Positions 1-7,710 of a stretch of 46,879 bases of DNA are shown one piece after another. A program made the translations under genes and the position numbers. The DNA is taken from the NCBI RefSeq assembly GCF_000282535.1, contig NZ_AKJC01000077.1, forward strand, positions 1-46,879, in the 5' to 3' direction. Every line of letters starts with the position of its first letter. Position 1 is the first letter of the stretch. The notes under the pieces are model-generated. The model was not told the DNA's origin. It worked only from the letters and a program-made list of their open reading frames with translations, and searched no databases. Origin of the DNA: Pseudomonas sp. GM84. Lineage in GTDB: Bacteria; Pseudomonadota; Gammaproteobacteria; Pseudomonadales; Pseudomonadaceae.

Positions 1-655
1 GGCAGCCGAAGTAACCACTGCCGATTTCCCAGATCAGGTCGCCGCCATGTTCACGGTGGTAGGGGCTGATGCTGCCTTCCCCGGTGTCGTGGGCGAAACG
101 GCCCAGGCGCGCGCCCTGGTTGAGTGCGGCGATGGCGTTGGCGCTGAGGGCGCCGAAGCTCATGGCCGAGATATTGAAGATCGACGCCGAGTAGGGCCGG
201 CGGCACTTCGGCCCGCCGATGGCGATGCGGAACGATGCCGGGTCTGGAGTTGCCACTGGCAGCATCGAATGGCTGATGAACTCGAAGCCGGGTTTGTAGG
301 CATCGTTGAGCGTGCCGAAGGCTTTCTCGGCGCTCTCGTTCTTGGCCCGGGCGTAGACCAACGAGCGCTGCGAGCGGGAGAAGGGCAGTTTGTCGTCGTC
401 GCCTTCGATCAGGTACTGGCGGATTTCCGGGCGAATGGTTTCGATCAGGTAGCGGATGTTGCCCAGGATCGGGTAGTTGCGCCGCACGGCGTGGTGGCTC
501 TGGCGCAGGTCGTTGAGGCCGACCAGGCTGAGCAGGGCGGTGACCACGGTGAGTGGCCAGAGCCAGGCGTGCTGGGCGAGTAATGGCAGGCTGGCGAAGG
601 TGAAGAGCAGGCAGAGGGCCAGGCAGGCGTAGCGGCTGGGTAGAGAGTGTTTCAT
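1..655 (-). CDS. FMN-binding glutamate synthase family protein, 5' part only
   Basis: The reading frame starts at the CAT on 653-655 and runs leftward out of the window, so only about 218 N-terminal residues are seen. The protein opens with MKHSLPSRYACLALCLLF and two hydrophobic stretches that look like membrane segments, then continues IRPEIRQYLIEGDDD and SIFNISAMSFGALSANA. This matches the stand-alone GltB-like family with an FMN/alpha-barrel synthase domain (Glu_synthase fold) behind an N-terminal membrane anchor. No glutaminase domain precedes it, so it is not the classical GltB large subunit. The substrate is unknown to me. The C-terminal FMN and Fe-S regions lie outside the window. Confidence 0.8.
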   Translation of the reverse strand, partial: MKHSLPSRYACLALCLLFTFASLPLLAQHAWLWPLTVVTALLSLVGLNDLRQSHHAVRRNYPILGNIRYLIETIRPEIRQYLIEGDDDKLPFSRSQRSLVYARAKNESAEKAFGTLNDAYKPGFEFISHSMLPVATPDPASFRIAIGGPKCRRPYSASIFNISAMSFGALSANAIAALNQGARLGRFAHDTGEGSISPYHREHGGDLIWEIGSGYFGC

Positions 656-759
656 GGGTCCATCGCAGACAGGATGACCGGGCCAAGGATAGGCAAACTG
701 GCCGGTAGGAAAACCTGGCGAATCGGTAAAACACTATTACGGTTGCGGTGTTGCTGCTG

Positions 760-862
760 GCCTCATCGCCGGCAAGCCGGCTCCCACAGGTACACCACAG
801 GCTTCAAGACTTGCGCTGTCCCTGTGGGAGCCGGCTTGCCGGCGATGGGCTGCAAAGCAGCC
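760..862. repeat. REPIN (REP doublet), CCGGCAAGCCGG type
   Basis: Two inverted copies of the core GCCGGCAAGCCGGCTCCCAC face each other across a short unique spacer (arms at 765-790 and about 822-846). The hairpin is followed by a small stem GGCTGCAAAGCAGCC, which also follows several other copies in this window. Confidence 0.9.
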
Positions 863-1264
863 CTATCCGGCCTCGGTGCGGGCGATGCTCAGCAGGTAGC
901 CTTCGTTACGCAGGGTGAGTATCTGCACGCCTGCGCCGGGTGCACGGCGCAGCTGCTGGCGCAGGCGGCTGATGCACATGTCCACCGAACGGTCATCAGG
1001 GAGGTGTTCGCGGCCGAACGCGCTGCGCGTCAATCGGTCGCGTGATACCACACGATTGCTGGCCGCCAGCAGTTCGCACAGCACTTGGTAGTCGGAGCGG
1101 GGCAGGGTCAGCGATACGCCGTCGGGACGGGTGAGTTGGCGGGTGGCGTGCTCCAGGCTGAAGCCGGCAAAACGCTGCCCTTCGACAGGGGCATCCGGGC
1201 ATTGAGGGTTGTGCGGTTTGCGAATGTGGTCGTCATCGACAACGACCGGCAAGGTCGTGCTCAT
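863..1264 (-). CDS. Winged-helix (OmpR/PhoB-type) DNA-binding protein without receiver domain
   Basis: The protein has 133 residues if it starts at MSTTLPVV (start codon 1262-1264); a start four codons upstream is possible. Residues from about 35 on form a Trans_reg_C winged helix, with RSDYQVLCELLAASNRVVSRDRL, the recognition-helix region DRSVDMCISRLRQQL and the wing ILTLRNEGYLL. A full response regulator would carry about 120 residues of receiver domain ahead of this; here there are only some 30 residues with no phospho-acceptor fold. It may be a stand-alone regulator controlled by its amount or by a partner. No histidine kinase is next to it. Targets are unknown. Confidence 0.75.
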   Translation of the reverse strand: MSTTLPVVVDDDHIRKPHNPQCPDAPVEGQRFAGFSLEHATRQLTRPDGVSLTLPRSDYQVLCELLAASNRVVSRDRLTRSAFGREHLPDDRSVDMCISRLRQQLRRAPGAGVQILTLRNEGYLLSIARTEAG

Positions 1265-1366
1265 CGGGTAAAACACCGGCAGGGAGGTCGTGGAGGGTAT
1301 GCCGGCTATCGTAACAAAAAATCATCTGCAAATACGAAGTATTCACAAATGGCTTTCCTGGGTGGT

Positions 1367-1585
1367 TCATCCCGTCGTTTGGTCAGGCTTGCAGGTAGCC
1401 GTTTCAGACGTTGCCGCCTGCAGATGATCACCCAGGCTGTCCCAATCCTCTCCAAACAATTCCACCGGGTGCATGGTCCGGTCCGCGCCGTTGCCGCAGG
1501 CCAGCGCCTTGGCCGGGCAGTACAGGTCGCAACCCCAGCAAATGCGCTCGGGGTGGCTGGGGTTGTGGGGAAATTTCTTGGCCAT
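1367..1585 (-). CDS. DUF3079 domain-containing small Cys-rich protein
   Basis: This is a 72-residue protein starting MAKKFPHNPSHPERICWGCD. It carries CWGCDLYCPAKALACGNG and a further Cys near the C terminus, giving five cysteines suited to metal binding. The pattern matches DUF3079, whose function is not known. A good ribosome site (TGGAGG, six bases before the ATG on the minus strand) supports the start. A perfect ANR/FNR-type palindrome lies 58-71 bp upstream of the start, so low-oxygen induction is likely. It is divergent from nrdD. Confidence 0.75.
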   Translation of the reverse strand: MAKKFPHNPSHPERICWGCDLYCPAKALACGNGADRTMHPVELFGEDWDSLGDHLQAATSETATCKPDQTTG

Positions 1586-1642
1586 GGCAGGCCTCCAGCA
1601 GTCGCCGTCTGCACCAGACTATTCCCGCTACTCCCGCCAGGC

Positions 1643-1656
1643 TTGATCGAAATCAA
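1643..1656. promoter_or_regulatory. Perfect ANR/FNR-type box
   Basis: TTGATCGAAATCAA matches the FNR/ANR consensus TTGAT-N4-ATCAA at every position. Its centre (1649.5) is 41-42 bp from a plausible minus-strand start near 1608, with a weak -10 (TAGTCT at 1616-1621). This is the spacing of an activating class II site for the DUF3079 gene. The same region serves the divergent nrdD promoter. Confidence 0.7.
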
Positions 1657-1722
1657 GCTTTGCTGCAACTGGCTCAGGCTGCGCCCTGTGGTTTAGAGGC
1701 GGCTGACAGTGGTGGCTAACCC

Positions 1723-1765
1723 TTGATATGGGTCAGCTTGTCGTCACCGGCACAACATATAGTGG
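1723..1765 (+). promoter_or_regulatory. nrdD promoter: half-conserved ANR box plus NrdR-like box over the -10
   Basis: TTGATATGGGTCAG at 1723-1736 is an ANR-like box with one perfect half. A -10 TATAGT at 1758-1763 gives a start near 1770, so the box is centred at about -41. GCACAACATATAGTGG at 1750-1765 agrees with the NrdR consensus (ACACWATATATWGTGT) at 13 of 16 positions and overlaps the -10, as expected for repression by NrdR. This architecture fits an anaerobic ribonucleotide reductase under oxygen and nucleotide control. No start-site data are available, so the assignment is inferred. Confidence 0.55.
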
Positions 1766-1808
1766 TTGAAGATCAAATCATTACTAGATGATGTGTCTTG
1801 GAGGCCAG

Positions 1809-3560
1809 ATGGAGAGGGAGCAAAACCGTTCGCACGGACGACGATCGATCGACGTGGCGGGGGCCATGAACGAGTACCTGTCGCGCCAGGATTGGCGCGT
1901 GCAGGCCAACGCCAACCAGGGCTATTCGCTGGGCGGCCTGGTGCTCAACGTGTCCGGCAAGGTCACCGCCAACTACTGGCTCGACGAGATCTACCGCGCC
2001 GACATTGGCGAAGCGCACCGCGAGGGTGATCTCCACTTGCACGACCTCGACATGCTCGCCGGTTACTGCGCCGGCTGGTCACTGCGCACGCTGCTGCACG
2101 AGGGTTTCAATGGTGTGCCCGGGCGAGTCGAGGCAGGGCCACCCAAGCACCTCACCAGCGCCCTCGGGCAAATGGTCAATTTCCTCGGCACGCTGCAGAA
2201 CGAATGGGCGGGGGCCCAGGCGTTCAGCTCGTTCGACACCTACCTTGCGCCCTTCGTGCGCAAGGACCAGCTCGATTACCCGCAGGTACGCCAGGCGTTG
2301 CAGGAGTTCATCTACAACCTCAATGTGCCGTCGCGCTGGGGCAGCCAGACCCCCTTCACCAACCTGACCTTCGACTGGGTCTGCCCCGAGGACCTGCGCG
2401 AGCAGATTCCGGTCATCGGCGGCGAGGAAATGCCCTTTGCCTATGGTGAGCTGCAACGGGAAATGGACCTGCTCAACCGCGCCTACATCGAGGTGATGAT
2501 GGCCGGCGACGCCAAGGGCCGGGTGTTCACCTTCCCGATCCCGACCTACAACATCACCCACGACTTCCCCTGGGACAGCGACAACGCCCAGCGCCTGTTC
2601 GAGATGACGGCCCGCTACGGCCTGCCGTATTTCCAGAACTTCCTCAATTCCGACATGCAGCCCAACCAGGTGCGCTCGATGTGCTGCCGCCTGCAGCTGG
2701 ATGTGCGTGAACTGCTCAAGCGCGGCAACGGCCTGTTCGGCTCGGCCGAGCAGACCGGTTCGCTGGGCGTGGTGACGCTCAACTGCGCGCGCCTCGGCTA
2801 CCTTTATCCCGGCGACCCGGTGGGTTTGTACGCGCGCCTGGACACGCTGCTGGAACTGGCCTTCGAAAGCCTGGAGCGCAAGCGCGAGGTAATCCAGCGC
2901 TACATGGACAACGGCCTGTTCCCCTATACCCGGCGCTACCTCGGCACCCTGCGCAATCACTTCTCGACCATTGGCGTGAACGGTCTGCACGAGATGTTGC
3001 GCAACTACACCGGCGACCGCGAAGGCCTGCACAGCGAGGCAGGCAGGGCCTTCGCCCTGGCCGTGCTCGACCATGTGCGCGCCCGTCTGATGACCTTCCA
3101 GGAACGCAGCGGTCACCTCTACAACCTCGAAGCCACCCCGGCCGAAGGCACCACCTACCGCTTCGCCCGCGAAGACCGCAAACGCTTCCCTGGCATGCTC
3201 CAGGCCGGCACGCCCGAGGCGCCGTACTACACCAACTCCTCGCAGTTGCCGGTGGGCTTTACCGACGACCCGTTCGAAGCGCTGGAGCTGCAGGACCCCC
3301 TGCAATGCAAATACACCGGCGGCACCGTGCTGCACCTGTACATGGCCGAGCGCATTTCATCGATCCAGGCCTGCAAGCAGTTGGTGCGCAGTGCGCTGAG
3401 CCGCTTCCGTTTGCCATACCTGACCGTGACACCGACCTTCTCGATCTGCCCGGTGCACGGCTACCTGGCGGGGGAACACGAGTTCTGCCCGCGTTGTGAC
3501 GAAGCGCTGTTGAGCGCACAAAAGGAGCATGAGCATGAATGCAAACCAGCCACTGCCTGA
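1809..3560 (+). CDS. nrdD: Anaerobic (class III) ribonucleoside-triphosphate reductase, main chain
   Basis: This is the catalytic chain of the oxygen-sensitive glycyl-radical ribonucleotide reductase. I start it at 1809 (583 residues) because TTGGAGG lies just upstream; the in-frame ATG at 1788 has no ribosome site. With the 1809 start, Cys87 (MLAGYCAGW) and Cys292/Cys293 (SMCCRL) match the two active-site cysteines of the family. A C-terminal metal site reads C547-x2-H550 ... C560-x2-C563. There is no N-terminal ATP-cone, so dATP activity control is probably missing. The chain ends straight after the metal site, without the glycyl-radical loop, which is encoded by the next ORF. It resembles the Bdellovibrio-type subgroup. 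It is followed by the radical-loop ORF and nrdG. Confidence 0.9.
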   Translation: MEREQNRSHGRRSIDVAGAMNEYLSRQDWRVQANANQGYSLGGLVLNVSGKVTANYWLDEIYRADIGEAHREGDLHLHDLDMLAGYCAGWSLRTLLHEGFNGVPGRVEAGPPKHLTSALGQMVNFLGTLQNEWAGAQAFSSFDTYLAPFVRKDQLDYPQVRQALQEFIYNLNVPSRWGSQTPFTNLTFDWVCPEDLREQIPVIGGEEMPFAYGELQREMDLLNRAYIEVMMAGDAKGRVFTFPIPTYNITHDFPWDSDNAQRLFEMTARYGLPYFQNFLNSDMQPNQVRSMCCRLQLDVRELLKRGNGLFGSAEQTGSLGVVTLNCARLGYLYPGDPVGLYARLDTLLELAFESLERKREVIQRYMDNGLFPYTRRYLGTLRNHFSTIGVNGLHEMLRNYTGDREGLHSEAGRAFALAVLDHVRARLMTFQERSGHLYNLEATPAEGTTYRFAREDRKRFPGMLQAGTPEAPYYTNSSQLPVGFTDDPFEALELQDPLQCKYTGGTVLHLYMAERISSIQACKQLVRSALSRFRLPYLTVTPTFSICPVHGYLAGEHEFCPRCDEALLSAQKEHEHECKPATA

Positions 3561-3684
3561 GGAAAAACGCCAGCGCTGCGAGGTGTGGACGCGGGTGATG
3601 GGCTATCACCGCCCCGTAGCCGCGTTCAACCCAGGCAAACAGTCCGAGCACCAAGAGCGCCGACATTTCCGCGAGCAGCGTTAA
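3535..3684 (+). CDS. Separate glycyl-radical domain of class III ribonucleotide reductase
   Basis: This 49-residue protein contains VWTRVMGYHRPVAAFNPGKQ followed by SEHQERRHF. The RPxxxFNxGK pattern is the glycyl-radical loop normally found at the C terminus of NrdD, with Gly34 as the radical residue. The ORF is in the +1 frame relative to nrdD and overlaps its end by 26 bp. It has its own strong ribosome site, AAAGGAG at 3521-3527, seven bases before the ATG, so it is most likely translated separately and assembles with NrdD. The GrcA/YfiD spare part of pyruvate formate-lyase is a precedent for a detached glycyl-radical domain. An ATG at 3529 in the same frame is too close to the ribosome site. 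Confidence 0.8.
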   Translation: MNANQPLPEEKRQRCEVWTRVMGYHRPVAAFNPGKQSEHQERRHFREQR

Positions 3685-3710
3685 TGGCCGTTTTCCGGGT
3701 TGCCTGACCT

Positions 3711-3790
3711 GGCCTCATCGCTGGCAAGCCAGCTCCCACAGGTAAGGGTTGTGATCTCCCTGTGGGAGCCGGCTTGCCGGCGATGAGGCC
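3711..3790. repeat. REPIN between the radical-loop ORF and nrdG
   Basis: GGCCTCATCG at 3711-3720 and CGATGAGGCC at 3781-3790 bound a symmetric hairpin with CCGGCAAGCCGG-type cores. The left arm has two changes (CTGGCAAGCCAG). It lies inside the nrd operon spacer and may stabilise the upstream mRNA. Confidence 0.85.
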
Positions 3791-3832
3791 AGCCCAGGCA
3801 CCACAGCTCTCCCTCTCTGCCCAGGAGCGCCC

Positions 3833-4555
3833 ATGCCAACCCCCAACCCCAAATCCCAAGCCAGCGCCTTGCGCATTGGTGGCCTGCAACCCCTGACCAC
3901 CCTCGACTACCCCGACCACCTCGCCTGCGTAGTCTTCTGCCAAGGCTGCGCCTGGCACTGCCGCTACTGCCACAACCCCGAGCTCACCCACCGCAGCACC
4001 GAGCCCGGCGTACCCTGGCACGACGTGACCGACCTGCTCGAACGCCGCCAGGGCCTGTTGCAGGCCGTGGTATTCAGCGGCGGCGAAGCCACGCTGCAAC
4101 CCGCGCTCCCTGCCGCCATGCAAGCGGTCCGCGAGCGCGGCTTCAAGGTCGGGCTGCACACCGCCGGTATCCGCCCCGGTTCGTTGAGCCGGGTGCTGCC
4201 GTATTGCGATTGGGTGGGCATGGACGTCAAGGCGCTGGAAGAGGATTGCCAGCTGATCACCGGCGTGCGCGGCAGTGGGCGGGCCAATTGGACGAGCCTG
4301 GAGTTGCTGCTGGCCAGTGGGGTGGAGTACGAGTGCCGGACTACGGTGCATTGGGGGTTGTTCGATTTGCAGCAGGTGCAGCGATTGGGCGAGCGCTTGG
4401 CGGGGGTGGGGGTGCGCAGGTTTGTGGTGCAGTTGGCGCGGGCGGGGCGGATGTTGGATATGGGCTTGAGCCATACGGCCACTCCGGCAGAGGTACAGCG
4501 GGTTTGGCAGTACTTGGGGCAGCTCTTCGACCGGTTCGAGGTGCGCGAGGCGTAA
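3833..4555 (+). CDS. nrdG: Anaerobic ribonucleotide reductase activating protein (radical SAM)
   Basis: The protein has 240 residues. It holds the radical SAM cluster motif C39-x3-C43-x2-C46 (CAWHCRYC) and the following HNPEL and VVFSGGEATLQP segments expected of the family. It reductively cleaves S-adenosylmethionine and puts the radical on the NrdD glycine, which here is probably Gly34 of the separate 49-residue chain. The sequence is closer to the longer NrdG2-type activases than to the short E. coli NrdG. It lies 148 bp after the radical-loop ORF, with a REPIN in between. A terminator-like hairpin follows it. Confidence 0.9.
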   Translation: MPTPNPKSQASALRIGGLQPLTTLDYPDHLACVVFCQGCAWHCRYCHNPELTHRSTEPGVPWHDVTDLLERRQGLLQAVVFSGGEATLQPALPAAMQAVRERGFKVGLHTAGIRPGSLSRVLPYCDWVGMDVKALEEDCQLITGVRGSGRANWTSLELLLASGVEYECRTTVHWGLFDLQQVQRLGERLAGVGVRRFVVQLARAGRMLDMGLSHTATPAEVQRVWQYLGQLFDRFEVREA

Positions 4556-4574
4556 TGAGCTGACCGATTTCGAG

Positions 4575-4613
4575 AACAAAAAAGGCCCACTTCCGGTGAG
4601 CTTTTTTGATAAT
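4575..4613. terminator. Terminator-like repeat, left copy (candidate island boundary)
   Basis: AACAAAAAAGGCCCAC, a short loop, GGTGAGC and six T residues form a stem-loop that can end nrdG. The same sequence, with two single-base gaps and one substitution, occurs at 9148-9187 beside tRNA-Thr. Similarity stops right after GATA on the right-hand side. The left copy pairs less well, as if it had decayed. Confidence 0.65.
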
Positions 4614-5046
4614 GTGACAGGAGTCGAACATCGCCATAAGAATATAACCCATAAGAGCTTTGTTCATTTGATTTCGAGAGGATATCTCTAAAAGTATCCT
4701 CTGATACGTCTTGAAGATTTATTGGCGTAGTAAAATTTAAATTAGGGAGTATTACTACATAAGTATGTGGCGGTCGTTCCTTCATGGTCAAAAGGTGCGG
4801 AACTCTAGTTGCAGTTAGCGACAGAAACGAGATCGTAGCTCTGATTGGCAATACACTGCCGGCAGCCGTTTTCGGAAATCCATTAAGGTATTTATTCCGT
4901 CCAGAAACAGCCTTGACTCACTGTTGCTTCTGGACGAGTTCATGTGGTGGAAAAGTCAACTTAATCTGGTATGGCTCCTCTGTTTTTAGCTTGTTGCTGC
5001 ATTCATGTGCATGTTTGATAATTGCTTTCAATGTTTGTGGTTATCG
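4614..5046. other. AT-rich stretch with no recognisable gene
   Basis: Base composition drops abruptly after the left repeat. A minus-strand frame from about 4785 (MKERPPHTYVVILPNL...) has protein-like composition, but it runs through the terminator and into nrdG in antisense. At most it is the remnant of a truncated gene. I recognise nothing else here. Confidence 0.4.
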
Positions 5047-5760
5047 TCAGCATATGTGTGACTTCCATGTTTTCTGGTCGGAGAATGAAGTCACTAGCTT
5101 GTACATTACTCGATCAATGGCAGAAATAAACTGCTCTACATCCTCAATTCGTCTTATTACGTCTGCCGGCGAAACACCTGGGATTTGACCTGTGTGTGCT
5201 AGCTGAGTTCTCAAGCTTCCTAACGATTCTAATAGGCTTTGAGAGTTGCTTTTCAAGATAATATCAAGTTTTGTAAAGATTTTCGGCTCGCCAATCCTTT
5301 GGAATATTTTTTTGATGTTATCGACGGAAGGGTATTTGTGGTTTGTAAAAATATCTTTTCCGGTGAATCTAAAAATTGTTGTTGAGTTGTCAACGACCGT
5401 ACCTGCATGAGTCTTCAACGATTTTGAAATGGACGTGAGAGAGTCTACTTCAGAATGTGTCCCGATCGCCGTTCCATAAATTTTTGTCTTGTCTATTTTG
5501 TTTAGAAATAGATGGGCCTGCAAGTTTTCTGGGATCTCAGATCCTTTAATTGGCAAGGATTGAAGCCCATTGGCAAAACTTGAAAAAATATCTGATATAT
5601 AGTTTTCTAAAGTTGCGTGAGCCAGAAAAATTGACGCGGCTATCACGTATTCTCTAATGGTCGGTTCTATTGTTTTGTTTTGTGACTTCCTTATTCTTGA
5701 CTTGATTTCCTTGAAGTCTAGCTTTGTGGTCTTTCTTGCAGCGCTTATTGAGTACGGCAT
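5047..5760 (-). CDS. HEPN-type putative RNase (MAE_28990/RiboL-PSP-HEPN-like)
   Basis: This is an all-helical 237-residue protein. Near the N terminus it has FLAHATLENYISDIF, the usual opening helix of HEPN proteins paired with DUF262. Towards the C terminus it has LRTQLAHTG, an R-x4-H motif that is the catalytic signature of HEPN RNases. The start lies one base after the stop of the DUF262 gene, so the two are probably translated together. The gene is AT-rich and uses codons unlike its Pseudomonas neighbours, which suggests transfer. HEPN/DUF262 pairs are proposed to act in anti-phage defence or as toxin modules. That role is inferred here, and the exact HEPN subfamily is uncertain. Confidence 0.6.
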   Translation of the reverse strand: MPYSISAARKTTKLDFKEIKSRIRKSQNKTIEPTIREYVIAASIFLAHATLENYISDIFSSFANGLQSLPIKGSEIPENLQAHLFLNKIDKTKIYGTAIGTHSEVDSLTSISKSLKTHAGTVVDNSTTIFRFTGKDIFTNHKYPSVDNIKKIFQRIGEPKIFTKLDIILKSNSQSLLESLGSLRTQLAHTGQIPGVSPADVIRRIEDVEQFISAIDRVMYKLVTSFSDQKTWKSHIC

Positions 5761-5761
5761 T

Positions 5762-6874
5762 TCAATCTTGCTTCTTATAAGCGTTTTGTATTGCTTGGGC
5801 TCGATATTTTACTTGTGTTTCGTCGCTAGTTGCCACCCCTATTGAGCGACGAAATTTTTGATCGCTTTTCACCAGATTTCCCAGTATGGACTGAGATTGT
5901 GCTTGAGTTAATTTGGCAAGGGTATCGGTTGAGGCTAGCTCGTAAAAACCTACCATCAAAGCATCGTATAGCGCAGAGTTGAAGTTACTAATTATTGTGA
6001 GGTTTTCATCAAATAGTTTGAATGTCAGATCTCCCAGGTGGGACCTAACCAAGCTTAAAGTCTCAACAAAGCTTTTAAGTAGTACTGCTTTTCGCTTATC
6101 AGTGATTTTTCTGTTGGAGTCAGAGAAGTCATTGATGAAAGTCGCTAGTGGCTTCTTGTAGTTCGCATGGTTTTCACTAAGTGCCCAGAACCTTAGAACG
6201 AGTTCTTCAGCCTTCATGCGCTTGTCGTTTTTTATTTCAAGGGCGGTGAGGAAACTTGATTCTTTAACTGCTCTAGTGGCGAGGCTCATTAGGTCGCCAA
6301 AGTAGAGCCCATGTCTCAGCTCTTGCGGAGTAAGTTTAGTTGCGCCTGAGTTTAGTCGCTCAAAAACATCGAATTTAACTTGTGGGTGAGTGTCTTTCAG
6401 AATGACAATGCATCTTAGTGTGCGATTCTGAATGTGGCGTTGAAAGCGCGGATCCAGTTCAAAAAACCTGCTGCCGTCAAGCTCAGGGTATGCGGTCAGA
6501 CCTTTAAGAGGAAATTCGTTACTAAAATATTTTCGCATTGTGGTTAGACGTTGGTTTCCGTCTATCACCGAAAGCTTTTCGTCTGACTCTTGATTTAAAT
6601 AGATTACTGGTATTGGGCATTGAATTATCAGCGATTCTATCAGTCGGGATGCTTGTGCGTCAGACCAAACATAGCGCCGCTGAAATTTCGGTATAAAAAT
6701 TGATCCATCATTGAGCTTTTCAACAATGGTCTCTACAGTGAAATCGTAAGTCTCAGTATGCAGTTTTCTCTGTTCAGGTGGTATTGAGAGTACGCCATCT
6801 GCGAAATCCTCCTGTTCAAGGGCTTCAGGGAATAGTACATCTGCTAACTGCTCTGCTGTGCGCTTGCTGGCCAT
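5762..6874 (-). CDS. DUF262 (GmrS/ParB-like nucleotidase) protein
   Basis: This 370-residue protein carries the DUF262 signatures IPKFQRRYVW (about residues 61-70), VIDGNQRLTT with the DGxQR core, and FERLNSGATKLTPQELRHG. DUF262 is the ParB-like nucleotide-binding domain also found in GmrSD type IV restriction. No DUF1559/HNH nuclease domain follows, so it is not a full GmrSD; the HEPN partner may be the effector. The ribosome site AGGAGA lies upstream of the ATG at 6874. Its composition is clearly AT-richer than the flanking genes. It is first in a two-gene operon with the HEPN gene. Confidence 0.75.
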   Translation of the reverse strand: MASKRTAEQLADVLFPEALEQEDFADGVLSIPPEQRKLHTETYDFTVETIVEKLNDGSIFIPKFQRRYVWSDAQASRLIESLIIQCPIPVIYLNQESDEKLSVIDGNQRLTTMRKYFSNEFPLKGLTAYPELDGSRFFELDPRFQRHIQNRTLRCIVILKDTHPQVKFDVFERLNSGATKLTPQELRHGLYFGDLMSLATRAVKESSFLTALEIKNDKRMKAEELVLRFWALSENHANYKKPLATFINDFSDSNRKITDKRKAVLLKSFVETLSLVRSHLGDLTFKLFDENLTIISNFNSALYDALMVGFYELASTDTLAKLTQAQSQSILGNLVKSDQKFRRSIGVATSDETQVKYRAQAIQNAYKKQD

Positions 6875-7091
6875 TGTGGGTATCTCCTAAAAATCCAACT
6901 AGAATGGCTCGTAGAGCCCTAAGGATCAAGCTTTTACTCGACTACATAGCAATACTAGCCGAGTACCAAGCTCGGAAAATAGGACGGGATAACTCGTGTT
7001 ATCGGAGTCTCTTGTAGGCTGGCGTCAGTCCGGTGCTGGCCGATTCTTGCCGGTTCTGACCATAAGGATCAGGTCCCACTCAGAGATTGAA

Positions 7092-7492
7092 AACCCATGA
7101 CTTTCCTAAGCGTCGAACGATCCAGCGTTAACAGGACCATGGCGGCGCTTCGCGGTGATCAGTGCATGAAGATACCAAGTCCCAGCAAGGCGTTGGGTAT
7201 GTAGCTCACTGGGGTTCGAAAGTCGATGCCCCATGGCCAAGACCGCGAACAGATTCAGCAGATCGTCGATGCGCTTTACCGCCATCATCAGCCACGCGCT
7301 GCCGAGCTACGAGCGGCGTACGCATTTGAACGCTATGAGCAAATCACCCAACACCCCGCGCTCATCAACGGCGGCCAATGTTGCCAGGTAGATAGGACGC
7401 TGTATCGTGAGGCCCGAAGGTAAATCAGCTATGAGTTGGGACACGGTCGGATCGACGTGGTCGCTGCCTGCATTGGAGGGCACGCATGAGTA
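7092..7492 (+). pseudogene. Decayed tyrosine integrase (Integrase_1 type), C-terminal part
   Basis: One frame reads VERSSVNRTMAALRGDQCMK, then IPSPSKALGM, a stop, GQDREQIQQIVDALYRHHQPRAA, then directly ELRAAYAFERYEQITQH, a second stop, and SYELGHGRIDVVAACIGGH. From memory of this family, the block with the catalytic arginine between HHQPRAA and ELRAAYA is deleted. The usual catalytic tyrosine after RIDVVAA is Cys here. Two in-frame stops, an internal deletion and loss of the tyrosine make it inactive. Its N-terminal part lies on the opposite strand at 7528-7710. Confidence 0.7.
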
Positions 7493-7527
7493 AAGCCATT
7501 CGACATAGAGCTATTCTTAGCTGGAGT

Positions 7528-7710
7528 ATTGATTCCGGGCCCTTGGACGGAGCCGCACCATTTCACGAATGCCAACCACCGACCACAGTGCGCCTTGACC
7601 GTGCCGTAGTGGCCTTCGCCTAACATGTCTTTTAGCGCCTGCGGCCTTGCGTAATTCATTTGCCTGCCGTAACCGAAATTGCAGCCATGGCGTATACCCA
7701 TCAATGCCAT
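7528..7710 (-). pseudogene. Decayed tyrosine integrase, N-terminal fragment (inverted)
   Basis: Starting at MALMGIRHGC, the frame reads NFGYGRQMNYARPQALKDML, GEGHYGTVKAHCGRWLAFVK and GPGIN. This is the N-terminal SAM-like DNA-binding region of the same integrase family as the fragment at 7092-7492. After about residue 61 the similarity to the family ends and the frame runs on without meaning. The two fragments are on opposite strands, so an inversion accompanied the loss of the integrase. Confidence 0.65.

Noticed and set aside
3521..3561. Programmed +1 frameshift joining nrdD and the radical-loop ORF
   Set aside because: The internal AAAGGAG could stimulate slippage, but no slippery codon is visible at the TGA, and the same AAAGGAG is ideally placed to start the separate ATG at 3535.
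4341..4851. Minus-strand frames crossing the end of nrdG and the left repeat (MKERPPHTYVV..., MNKALMGYILM...)
   Set aside because: They run through a terminator and are antisense to nrdG; no start signal or family was seen. At most they are remnants.
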